Shown: one piece after another, positions 9,120 to 16,389 of the stretch
Numbering within the stretch: position 1 is the stretch's first letter
Layout: each line of letters starts with the position of its first letter
Source: Bacillota bacterium
GTDB lineage: Bacteria > Bacillota > Clostridia > Acetivibrionales > JANLFN01
NCBI GenBank assembly: GCA_023421675.1
Contig: JAEZTC010000013.1
Coordinates: 496,001 to 560,000, forward strand
Length of the DNA: 64,000 bases
Reading direction: 5' to 3'
Made by a program: the position numbers and the translations under genes
Notes under the pieces: generated by a model
What the model saw: the letters and a program-made list of their open reading frames with translations, nothing else
Databases searched by the model: none
Told to the model about the DNA's origin: nothing

Positions 9120-9551
9120 ATGTTTCTCTATTATGCATCCATAACGATTGCTATAGCATCAAATCTTTTCTATTATATAATACAAAAATCAACACCTGAA
9201 AATGCGAACCCAATACTGTCACTGGCTGTGACCTATTTTACTGCAATGGTTACTTGTATAGTTGTTTTCCCTTTTTACCCAAACAATGGGCAAACTATAG
9301 GGGAATCCTTGAAGAAATTGAATTGGACAAGTATAACTCTTGGGGTAGCAATAGTCGGTTTAGAAATGGGATTTCTGCTTGCGTTCAGGTCTGGATGGAA
9401 TCTAAGTACCGCAGGGATTTTTGCAAATGTTGTAGTTGCAATAATACTTATACCTGTTGGACTCATGTTTTTTAAAGAAACCCTAAGACCAATAAATTTT
9501 GCAGGAATTATATTATGTATAACGGGATTAATTTTAATGACAAAAAAATAA
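9120..9551 (+). CDS. EamA/DMT-family half transporter
   Basis: This 143-residue integral membrane protein has four to five predicted hydrophobic helices. It resembles one EamA repeat of the drug/metabolite transporter superfamily, including the C-terminal pattern GLMFFKETLRPINFAGIIL. Two-repeat members are about 300 residues, so this would act as a homo- or heterodimer, as small EamA proteins do. The substrate is unknown. A GGGG site precedes the ATG and a terminator follows. Confidence 0.75.
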   Translation: MFLYYASITIAIASNLFYYIIQKSTPENANPILSLAVTYFTAMVTCIVVFPFYPNNGQTIGESLKKLNWTSITLGVAIVGLEMGFLLAFRSGWNLSTAGIFANVVVAIILIPVGLMFFKETLRPINFAGIILCITGLILMTKK

Positions 9552-9575
9552 AAGCCTCCAGGGGCTATTTTTTTT
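9552..9575 (+). terminator. Terminator after the EamA gene
   Basis: A short GC hairpin (AGCC with GGCT, 9553-9566) is followed by eight T residues. Confidence 0.75.
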
Positions 9576-9647
9576 GTCATTATATAGCCAAAAAATAAAA
9601 GAAAAATAAAAAATATGTAGAAATAGATAAAAATGTTAATAAAACTA

Positions 9648-9676
9648 TTGTAAAATATAGTAATTATATGTATAAT
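9648..9676 (+). promoter_or_regulatory. Promoter of the PC4/YdbC-like gene
   Basis: TTGTAA (9648-9653), a 17-base spacer and TATAAT (9671-9676), with the AGGGAGG ribosome site 12 bases further on. Confidence 0.7.
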
Positions 9677-9699
9677 AATAGCAAAAAGGGAGGTCGGTT

Positions 9700-9936
9700 A
9701 TGAACGAATTGAAATTTGAAATCAAGAAAAATATTTCAGTATTGAGCGAAAGTACAAAAGGTTGGAAAAGGGAAGTCAATGTTATAAGTTGGAATGAAAG
9801 AAAGCCAAAGCTAGATATAAGAGACTGGGATGAGGAACATAAAATGATGGGAAAGGGAATTACCCTTAGCAGGGAGGAGGTATCAGAGCTTAAAAAAATT
9901 TTACTGGAAAGTGATATTGAAAAGCTTCTTGTCTAG
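9700..9936 (+). CDS. YdbC/PC4-like nucleic-acid-binding protein
   Basis: This 78-residue protein resembles the bacterial YdbC family, homologues of the eukaryotic coactivator PC4 that bind single-stranded DNA or RNA as dimers. The signatures are KGWKREVNVISWN, KLDIRDWDEEH and the GKGITLSREEV turn before the C-terminal helix. An AGGGAGG ribosome site precedes the ATG. The gene at 9982 follows 45 bases later with its own GGAGG, so the two may share a transcript. The cellular role of bacterial members is poorly known. Confidence 0.8.
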   Translation: MNELKFEIKKNISVLSESTKGWKREVNVISWNERKPKLDIRDWDEEHKMMGKGITLSREEVSELKKILLESDIEKLLV

Positions 9937-9981
9937 ACTTAATGGAAACTATATTTTCAAGTTATAACAGGAGGGTAGTAA

Positions 9982-10308
9982 ATGATAAACAAATACCTAT
10001 TTAAGAAAATTAATATGACAGCTGCAGGAATGAGCGAGAATGAGCAAACTATTGAACTGGAATATTATCTTATTGAAAGTGAAATCGATTACACGCCGGA
10101 GCTTTCCGGAAAAAAGGTATATGGAATCGGTATTACAAAAAACCTTGGCAATGGATGCTTTGAAGAAGCAGTCGTAAGAAATTATTCCTGTTCAAAATCA
10201 AGCGCGAATACTGTTTTAAGCGTCATATCAAACAATGAAGTAACTCCAACTGGGTTGACCTATGTACTTGAGGATATAGTTTCCACAGGCCTGGAACAAA
10301 GTCTTTGA
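9982..10308 (+). CDS. Small conserved clostridial protein (DUF6514-like)
   Basis: This 108-residue protein has no signal peptide or membrane segment. It resembles the small DUF6514-type proteins of Clostridia, with a central GKKVYGIGITK strand and a C-terminal NNEVTPTGLTYVLEDIV segment. No function is known and I infer none. An AGGAGGG ribosome site precedes the ATG, and it probably shares a promoter with the PC4-like gene. Confidence 0.6.
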   Translation: MINKYLFKKINMTAAGMSENEQTIELEYYLIESEIDYTPELSGKKVYGIGITKNLGNGCFEEAVVRNYSCSKSSANTVLSVISNNEVTPTGLTYVLEDIVSTGLEQSL

Positions 10309-10342
10309 GAAAGACTACACTTAATTTCCTAATCATTATAAT

Positions 10343-10370
10343 AAAAAAAGGCCCCTGGTCATAGGGGCCT
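10343..10370 (-). terminator. Terminator of the NlpC/P60 gene
   Basis: An AGGCCCCT/AGGGGCCT stem (10349-10356 with 10363-10370) is followed on the minus strand by seven T residues. It may also stop the plus-strand gene ending at 10308. Confidence 0.88.
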
Positions 10371-10380
10371 GAAAAATTTA

Positions 10381-11331
10381 TTATTGAATTATTCTTCTTG
10401 CAGCCATGTAATTAGTAGCATAGAAACCGGTTGTAATATCTGTAATCCTGACATCTTTACCGGGAGAGGGTGCGTGTATCATTTTGCCTCCTCCTATGTA
10501 TATCCCAACATGTGATATGTTGCTATGGCCTCCATCGGTATCAAAGAATACCAAGTCTCCGGGCTTAAGATCACCTTTGCCTATAGCAGTACCTTGTCTT
10601 GCCTGATCAGCTGCTACACGCTTCAAGGTATATCCATAATTCTTGAAGACATAATATACAAGTCCTGAACAGTCAAATCCATTTGGTGTAGCTCCTCCCC
10701 AAACATAAGGGACACCTAGAAATCTTTTGGAGAATTCAACAATTTTTGATGCAGTCGAAATATCATCCCCTGATCTTGATGTTCCTGTTGCTGAGACAGA
10801 AGCAGATGCCGGCTTTGTTGAAATAGCTGTTGCCGGACCGATATACTTATTGTACACCCATCCGGTTCTGCCTTCCGCAGTTTTAATCCTTGACCAATCT
10901 CCGGAAACGCTTAGAACAGTGACTATCTGACCTTTTGTAATAAGTCCTGTACTGCTGTGAGCTGTCCCTGGACCGCTCCTTAGATTTAAAGAGGACGCGG
11001 TGATTGTACCACTTTTGTTGACCTGCACATTTTTTTCTTGAACTGTGCTTGATGGAGTTGCCTTGGTTATGTAAGAATTATAAACCCAGGCAGTGTTGCC
11101 AGTTGCAGTTTTTACCCTTGCCCAGTTACCTGAGGTATTTAAAATATCAAGAGCTTGACCTTTTGTAAGCATTCCTAATATTTTGTAATTAGTACCCGGC
11201 CCGCTGCGTAGGGCTAAAGATGATACATTGACCGTACCCCTTTGCAATTCTGCAGCTGCAATTACAGAAAATAAGCAAAGAAGCAGGGCTACTACTGCTG
11301 AAGACAGCAGTAGTTTTGAAACCTTATTCAT
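10381..11331 (-). CDS. Secreted SH3b-SH3b-NlpC/P60 endopeptidase
   Basis: This 316-residue protein has a signal peptide (about 1-28), two bacterial SH3 domains (about 30-90 and 107-170, each with LRSGPGT and a GWV/AWVYN turn) and a C-terminal NlpC/P60 domain (about 195-316). The catalytic Cys is in PNGFDCSGLVYYVF near residue 220 and the His in SHVGIYIGGGKMIH. Such enzymes cut the stem peptide of peptidoglycan (gamma-D-Glu to diamino acid bond). It is a single gene behind a second c-di-AMP riboswitch, which suggests co-regulation with the LysM/SleB gene 4 kb away. Confidence 0.92.
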   Translation of the reverse strand: MNKVSKLLLSSAVVALLLCLFSVIAAAELQRGTVNVSSLALRSGPGTNYKILGMLTKGQALDILNTSGNWARVKTATGNTAWVYNSYITKATPSSTVQEKNVQVNKSGTITASSLNLRSGPGTAHSSTGLITKGQIVTVLSVSGDWSRIKTAEGRTGWVYNKYIGPATAISTKPASASVSATGTSRSGDDISTASKIVEFSKRFLGVPYVWGGATPNGFDCSGLVYYVFKNYGYTLKRVAADQARQGTAIGKGDLKPGDLVFFDTDGGHSNISHVGIYIGGGKMIHAPSPGKDVRITDITTGFYATNYMAARRIIQ

Positions 11332-11349
11332 TTTTTGACCTCCTATTTT

Positions 11350-11468
11350 TGGCTTCCGAAGTTAGCTGACGGGTTTGGGTAATAGGATCACCCCTACCGG
11401 TACATTGTACCGGACTAACCCCAAAATAATTGGTTCCTCCGTACTCTATCAAATAGAGATTCAGCCTG
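11350..11468 (-). ncRNA. c-di-AMP riboswitch (ydaO/yuaA) before the NlpC/P60 gene
   Basis: On the minus strand this leader has GCTGAATCTC, TACGGAGGAACC, TTGGGGTTA, AGGGGTGATCC and the 3' block CCCAAACCCGTCAGCTAAC then TTCGGAAGCC, all typical of the ydaO/yuaA class. It ends about 18 bases before the start codon of the hydrolase. The rest of the 11332-11664 gap holds the MerR-type promoter. Confidence 0.92.
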
Positions 11469-11615
11469 TATATTTGTTGATTATAACTTTGTGAACTAAT
11501 TATGTCAACTAGGCAAATAGCCCATTATATGGCCTCTCAGCCCTATAGAGGAAATAGAGGTAAATACGTCTAATATATAATTACATTGATTTATTTTTTA
11601 ATTTATAAAAAACCT

Positions 11616-11646
11616 TGACTGATCCCTTGGGGAGTGATGTAAATTT
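11616..11646 (+). promoter_or_regulatory. MerR-type promoter/operator with 19-base spacer
   Basis: TTGACT (11616-11621) and TAAATT (11641-11646) are separated by 19 bases, the over-long spacing that MerR-family activators correct by DNA distortion. The spacer has an imperfect dyad centred on ATCCCTTGGGGA. It lies directly before the MerR gene, so autoregulation is likely. Confidence 0.7.
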
Positions 11647-11664
11647 TTATTGAGGTGATAAAAC

Positions 11665-12606
11665 GTGAAGATTAGTGAAGTAATGGGTATTACAGGTTTG
11701 ACAAAAAAAGCAATAAACTATTACGAAGAGGAAGGCCTTCTTTCACCACCGGTAAATAGTGAAAACAATTACCGCGATTATTCTGTGGAAGATGTTAACA
11801 GGCTCATTCAGATTTCTATTTTAAGACAGCTTGATTTTCCTGTAAAGGAAATCAAAGAGGTTATATGCAAACCTGGTGTTTTGATAAAAAGCCTGGAAGA
11901 GCATGTAAAAAAACTTGATAATGACATCAGCAGACTTAATAAATGTAGGAATATTATTGATGCCTGTGTATCTGAAATTCAAGTCGATACTTGTACCCTT
12001 ACTAGTGTTACAAAAAAGCTATCCATTTTGAATGATGCATTAAAGATGGATGACAGAAATAAATTGGGTTATATGAAAAAGCAATTATTAAGGATTTTTC
12101 CCGGAAATTTCGGAAGGGTCATGATTATGTTTTATGGAAGTTTTTTGAATGAACCCATTGATACACCTGAGAAGGAGGATGCATGGCTCTCTTTGGTTAA
12201 TCTGCTGGATAAAGCAGAACCAATTGTTTTGACTGATGATATGGCTGCTATGTATGATGATATGTCAGAGGAGGATCTAGTTAAAAGCTCATCTGGAGTT
12301 TCTGAATATATAGATAAAATGGTTGCTTTATCGGATGAGTTTAAAGAAGAGATAAGAAATTCATACAATGAAGTTGTTAAAAAGGTTGAAATGGACGAAG
12401 ATGCAAAAGAAAGATTATTAAAAGTTAAAGCATTTAAAAAGTCATTTAATGAGCAAATGAATAAAGTTAACTTTGATGAAAGGTTTGATAAGTGTTTAAG
12501 AATACTTAGTAATGACTATTGCACATATGTTAATAACATGAATGAAATTACCAAATCTATTAAATTCACAGTTGATGACAACGGTAATATAGAGGAAATC
12601 AAATGA
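11665..12606 (+). CDS. MerR-family transcriptional regulator
   Basis: This 313-residue protein starts at GTG with a GAGGTG ribosome site. The N-terminal winged helix-turn-helix (about 1-70) has the family pattern GLTKKAINYYEEEGLLSPP, followed by a coiled-coil helix (about 75-115). The remaining 200 residues are acidic and helical and probably form the effector domain; I do not recognise its ligand. A MerR-type promoter with a 19-base spacer lies just upstream. The convergent neighbour is the FAD/Rieske gene, and no obvious target other than itself is adjacent. Confidence 0.85.
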   Translation: MKISEVMGITGLTKKAINYYEEEGLLSPPVNSENNYRDYSVEDVNRLIQISILRQLDFPVKEIKEVICKPGVLIKSLEEHVKKLDNDISRLNKCRNIIDACVSEIQVDTCTLTSVTKKLSILNDALKMDDRNKLGYMKKQLLRIFPGNFGRVMIMFYGSFLNEPIDTPEKEDAWLSLVNLLDKAEPIVLTDDMAAMYDDMSEEDLVKSSSGVSEYIDKMVALSDEFKEEIRNSYNEVVKKVEMDEDAKERLLKVKAFKKSFNEQMNKVNFDERFDKCLRILSNDYCTYVNNMNEITKSIKFTVDDNGNIEEIK

Positions 12607-12614
12607 AAGCGAAC

Positions 12615-12640
12615 TAAAGGCCCTGATGAAGGGCCTTTAA
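12615..12640. terminator. Bidirectional terminator between convergent genes
   Basis: An AAAGGCCC/GGGCCTTT stem with a 6-8 base loop lies between the MerR gene and the FAD/Rieske gene. The flanking A and T bases are modest. Confidence 0.7.
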
Positions 12641-12644
12641 ATGC

Positions 12645-14195
12645 TTAATGAACTTTTTCCTCTATTTTAGTCTTTATTGTTTTTAGTGCCGGCCCTTCCA
12701 CGATTTCTCCTTCATAGGTAAACCTTGAACCATGACATGGACAATCCCAACTCTTTTCTGCAGCATTCCACTCAAGCCCGCATCCCAGATGTGTACAGGA
12801 GGTATCTACAAAATGCAGCTGATTTGCTGCATCACAGTATACTCCAACTTTCTTTCCATCAACTTCGGCAATTTTTCCCTCTCCTGGCTTGATATCCTTC
12901 AAATAGTCTGCGGGTAGAATTTTTCCTCTTACAAAATTAACTGCTACATCAGCATTCTCCTTAAGGAATTCCTTGGCAGAGGCTTCAACGGTTATTCTTG
13001 AGGGGCTATACACATCTTCCCATGGGCTTTTGCCCCTGGTTATAAGATCAGTTAATATCATAGCTGACGCATGGCTGCTTGTCATACCCCACTTCTGAAA
13101 CCCTGTAGCCACATATATGTTAGGCGTTTGTGATGTAAGGTGCCCTATAAAAGGTATGCTGTCCATAGTCATACAATCCTGTGTTGACCAGCGATATAAG
13201 ACTTCATCCACACCAAAGCTTCCTTTTGCTGAGTTTAGTACATTTAAATAATGTTGGTTTGTATTTTCTCCATGACCTGTTTTATGATGTTCTCCGCCTA
13301 CTATAATCATTTCAGTATCCTTGTATGGTTGTGAACGGAAAGAGACACCAGGGTCTTCAGCTGTTATATACATTCCGCCCGGGTACTTTTCATGCGGTAT
13401 TATTCCTAATGCGTAGGAACGTTCAGGATAAATCCTTGTGAAATATAGGCCGCGCTTATCGTAGAATGGGTAATGAGACGCAATAACTACATTGGATGCA
13501 AATACCTTAAACCCGGAATCTGTAATCACTGTACATGATTTACCTTCTTCAAGGTCCACTGCTCTGGTATTTTCATATATTTCACAGCCCATGTCTGTTA
13601 TAATTCTTGCAAGGCTGAGAAGATACTTCCTTGGATGGAATTGCGCCTGATTGTCAAATCTTACTGCTGCCTTAACCTTGAAGGGCATTGGCGTTTCTTC
13701 AATATAATGTGCATTAATACCTAGACTGGCAGCAGTTTTTGCTTCATTTTCGATTTTACTTATATACTTGTCCAAATGTGTGTAAACATATGCTGATTGC
13801 TGCTTGAAGTCACAATCTATATTGTTTTCTGAAACTATTCTTGAAATCATTTTTATTGCATTTTCATTTGCATCTGCATATTGTTTTGCCATATCCAGAC
13901 CTAAGCTATTTGCGGTTTTGTCATATATAAGGCCATGCTGTGAGGTGATTTTAGCAGTTGTATGGGCTGAAGTTCCCTGCACAATTTTATCAGCTTCAAG
14001 TATAACCACTTCAAGACCTTCTTTAAGCAGCATATATGCGGTAACAATTCCTGTCATTCCTCCGCCTACAATTACCACGTCCGTGCTGATATTTTCATTT
14101 AAACTTGGATAATTGGTTGTACCCGTTGAATCTACCCAATAGGGAAAAGGTGCACCTTTAAAGTATCTGCTCCATATAATTTCTTCTGATTGCAT
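12645..14195 (-). CDS. FAD-dependent oxidoreductase with C-terminal Rieske domain
   Basis: This 516-residue protein has a DAO-type FAD-binding domain (about 35-400; dinucleotide motif VVIVGGGMTGIVTAYMLL) and a C-terminal Rieske [2Fe-2S] domain (about 420-510). The Rieske ligands are visible as CTHLGC and CPCHGSRF. The same architecture occurs in many Firmicutes and is thought to oxidise an amine or similar substrate and pass electrons through the Rieske centre; the substrate is not established. An AGGAGG site precedes the ATG. The tocopherol-cyclase-like gene is 15 bases upstream on the same strand, so the two are probably co-transcribed. Confidence 0.88.
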   Translation of the reverse strand: MQSEEIIWSRYFKGAPFPYWVDSTGTTNYPSLNENISTDVVIVGGGMTGIVTAYMLLKEGLEVVILEADKIVQGTSAHTTAKITSQHGLIYDKTANSLGLDMAKQYADANENAIKMISRIVSENNIDCDFKQQSAYVYTHLDKYISKIENEAKTAASLGINAHYIEETPMPFKVKAAVRFDNQAQFHPRKYLLSLARIITDMGCEIYENTRAVDLEEGKSCTVITDSGFKVFASNVVIASHYPFYDKRGLYFTRIYPERSYALGIIPHEKYPGGMYITAEDPGVSFRSQPYKDTEMIIVGGEHHKTGHGENTNQHYLNVLNSAKGSFGVDEVLYRWSTQDCMTMDSIPFIGHLTSQTPNIYVATGFQKWGMTSSHASAMILTDLITRGKSPWEDVYSPSRITVEASAKEFLKENADVAVNFVRGKILPADYLKDIKPGEGKIAEVDGKKVGVYCDAANQLHFVDTSCTHLGCGLEWNAAEKSWDCPCHGSRFTYEGEIVEGPALKTIKTKIEEKVH

Positions 14196-14210
14196 TTTAA
14201 TACCTCCTGA

Positions 14211-15182
14211 TCATTTTTTATTAATATTAATATCTCCGCTTATTTCCATACCTGTATTAAAGCCTGTTCCTTCAAAAATTACCGCACCATCATCTGCTGA
14301 AAGTTTAACTTCTGATACAGCTGAAATACTTTCAATAATTTCACGGCTCATGATGCCATTTTTCGGTGCTTTCAGCACTAATCCCGGTGTATTTACCACT
14401 TTCATTGAAAGGGTATTTTTTTTATCTTTAAGGATAAATTCCAATGTATTATCTTGGTAGTTGAGCTTATCAACCTTAGCACCGGTGTATGTAGCAAATT
14501 TATAAAATCTCTCTCCTATTCTTATAAAAGATATAAAGCCATTAAAGGATGACATTAAAAAAGGGACTTTTGCTGTTGAAAACATTACAGAAACGTCACC
14601 GTTTTCAAAATTATTGCATTGAACCCAAACCCAATTGTCAGGGAATGATTTCCCCCAATCCTTTTCAATATAACCATGACCATTGTCGAATGAAAGTTGT
14701 TTCCCGTCAATTTTTAGAGTACCGCTTACCTCATGGTGGACATTTATGACACCATGTCTGCACTGCATAAAGGGCATGTATGAAAAAGGACCCATTATTC
14801 CCGGACTTAAAAAGCCTTTGGGGAAAGGTACAATATTTTTAAAGTCTAGCTTACCATTTACTGAGCCAGTTTTGTTGTCTAAGTCAAGAATCATTGTTTT
14901 TTTGTCAAAATAACTTTTGCCTATTCTTATCTTGAATTCCTTGGACGAATGATCAAAATCTGAAAGCTTATATTTAAAATACTTGAACTTTCCGCTTAAA
15001 GAGTCAATTACCTGTACAAAAGAGTGGGAATCCTCCTTGCTCTTTCCCAGCGATATTCCAGGTATGACAGCAATTACATTCTTTTTACTTACGTCTGCGG
15101 CCTTAAAATACCAGCCTTCAAAGTAATTCTTCTTTTGATTTCTGCCCTGAAAAAACTCAGGATTGGATGCTTTAAAAGCCAT
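14211..15182 (-). CDS. Tocopherol-cyclase-like protein
   Basis: This 323-residue soluble protein resembles the tocopherol cyclase / lipocalin-like family. It starts with NPEFFQGRNQKKNYFEGWYFK and carries the family motifs HGYIEKDWGKSFPDNWVWVQ and a repeated beta-rich pattern. True tocopherol cyclases are from phototrophs; clostridial members have no known activity and should not be assumed to make vitamin E. It is the first gene of a probable two-gene operon with the FAD/Rieske oxidoreductase, so both may act on one hydrophobic metabolite (inference). Confidence 0.75.
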   Translation of the reverse strand: MAFKASNPEFFQGRNQKKNYFEGWYFKAADVSKKNVIAVIPGISLGKSKEDSHSFVQVIDSLSGKFKYFKYKLSDFDHSSKEFKIRIGKSYFDKKTMILDLDNKTGSVNGKLDFKNIVPFPKGFLSPGIMGPFSYMPFMQCRHGVINVHHEVSGTLKIDGKQLSFDNGHGYIEKDWGKSFPDNWVWVQCNNFENGDVSVMFSTAKVPFLMSSFNGFISFIRIGERFYKFATYTGAKVDKLNYQDNTLEFILKDKKNTLSMKVVNTPGLVLKAPKNGIMSREIIESISAVSEVKLSADDGAVIFEGTGFNTGMEISGDININKK

Positions 15183-15312
15183 TAGCTTCTTCCGTCCTTT
15201 ATCTTCTTATTAACATATATTGTTCCTTTTTTTTTATACACTATGTTAAATAAAATCTGGTTTGGACTAATATAAATTAGAAAAAATTATCAAATACATA
15301 TTGACAAATAGT

Positions 15313-15341
15313 TTGACTTTGCCTTAAACTGAAAATAATAT
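15313..15341 (+). promoter_or_regulatory. Promoter of the structured leader RNA
   Basis: TTGACT (15313-15318), a 17-base spacer and TAATAT (15336-15341) predict transcription from about 15348, right at the 5' edge of the folded region. A second TTGACA lies at 15301. Confidence 0.7.
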
Positions 15342-15348
15342 TTTAATA

Positions 15349-15460
15349 TTAATAGAGCAGGCGATCGGTATATACCGGTGGGGCTGGGCCTAAGGCAGCA
15401 GGGATAAAATACCTGTGGGACTATAATTCTAATCAATTATGGTGCCACAGGTATTTTTTT
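15349..15460 (+). ncRNA. Candidate riboswitch or structured leader with terminator, class unassigned
   Basis: The predicted transcript starts with a short closing helix (15349-15355 with 15421-15426). It contains hairpin CGGT/ACCG (15366-15377), hairpin GCTGGGCCTAAGGCAGC (15382-15398) and a possible CAGG/CCTG hairpin, separated by G-rich junctions. It ends in a strong terminator: AATACCTGTGG (15408-15418) pairs with CCACAGGTATT (15445-15455) before a T run. The 5' arm of the terminator overlaps bases needed for the last helices of the upstream fold, the usual riboswitch arrangement. The G-rich junctions loosely recall the NiCo class, but I cannot assign it. It lies about 180 bases before the ABC exporter. 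Confidence 0.55.
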
Positions 15461-15483
15461 ATAATGCTTAGGAAATTATGGTT

Positions 15484-15606
15484 CTACCTTGATTTATTAA
15501 TTTCCGCTAGAAGCATTTCAACAAAGTCTTCATTATTGTCTTTTTCTAAGACTTTGTTCTACCATGATGGATTGTAATTCATCAGGACAAAACCATACCT
15601 GGACAT
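15484..15606 (-). pseudogene. Possible remnant of a small gene with in-frame stop
   Basis: A 40-codon reading frame on the minus strand starts MSRYGFVLMNYNPSW, then has a TAG, then continues with a charged helical segment NEDFVEMLLAEINKSR. The composition looks protein-like. It could equally be non-coding, since a perfect 11-bp inverted repeat (AACAAAGTCTT/AAGACTTTGTT, 15519-15561) lies in the same stretch. Confidence 0.25.
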
Positions 15607-15638
15607 AATTGAAATTTAATATTCAGGGGGTACTAAAA

Positions 15639-16346
15639 ATGGAAAAGACCTTGTTTAAAACCGAAAACCTGACAAAAGAATATGATATGGGTGAGGTCAA
15701 AGTTAAAGCACTCGATTCGGTATCAATTCAAATTCCGGAAGGAAAGCTGGTAGTTGTTCTGGGCCCCAGCGGATCTGGAAAGAGTACACTATTGAATATT
15801 CTTGGAGGGATGGATAGTCCGTCATCAGGAAAATTATTTTTTAAGGGTACCGATATCTCATCCTATAATAATTCCGATTTAACGGCCTTCAGACGTAATA
15901 ATATGGGCTTTGTTTTTCAATTCTATAATCTTATGCCAAACCTTACAGCTCATGAAAATGTTGAACTTGCTACTGAAATAAGCAAACAGCCTCTTAATAT
16001 TATGGAAGTGCTTGAAGTTGTGGGAATAAAGGACAGAGCAGGACATTTTCCTTCACAGTTGAGCGGAGGTGAACAGCAGAGGGTTGCAATAGCAAGAGCT
16101 GTTGCCAAGAATCCTGATGTTCTGTTATGTGATGAACCGACAGGTGCGTTGGATTATACAACAGGTATCAAAATTCTTAAGCTTTTAAGCGATATTAACA
16201 AAACAACCGGAAAATCTGTAATTATAATTACTCACAATCAGCCTATCGCAGATATGGCTGACATAGTCCTTAGAATGAGAGATGGCAATGTTTCCAGTAT
16301 TCATTTTAATGACAATCCTTTAGAACCTGAAAAAATAGTGTGGTAA
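15639..16346 (+). CDS. MacB/LolD-type ABC transporter ATPase
   Basis: The start at ATG 15639 is chosen because CAGGGGG lies 8 bases upstream; an in-frame TTG at 15609 has no ribosome site. The 235-residue ATPase has Walker [10 protein letters not shown] near 42-50, signature [14 protein letters not shown] near 142, and Walker [12 protein letters not shown] near 161. It is the LolD/MacB subfamily that pairs with FtsX-like permeases. The partner permease begins 43 bases after the stop, so the two form an operon. The candidate leader RNA upstream may control it. Confidence 0.92.
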   Translation: MEKTLFKTENLTKEYDMGEVKVKALDSVSIQIPEGKLVVVLGPSGSGKSTLLNILGGMDSPSSGKLFFKGTDISSYNNSDLTAFRRNNMGFVFQFYNLMPNLTAHENVELATEISKQPLNIMEVLEVVGIKDRAGHFPSQLSGGEQQRVAIARAVAKNPDVLLCDEPTGALDYTTGIKILKLLSDINKTTGKSVIIITHNQPIADMADIVLRMRDGNVSSIHFNDNPLEPEKIVW

Positions 16347-16389
16347 CCTTTTAACTGCTTAATTCAGCCATTTCCGGAGGATATAAATT

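Noticed and set aside
12645..15182. Vitamin E synthesis suggested by the tocopherol-cyclase-like gene
   Set aside because: No other pathway genes are present and the host is an anaerobe; only the fold is supported.
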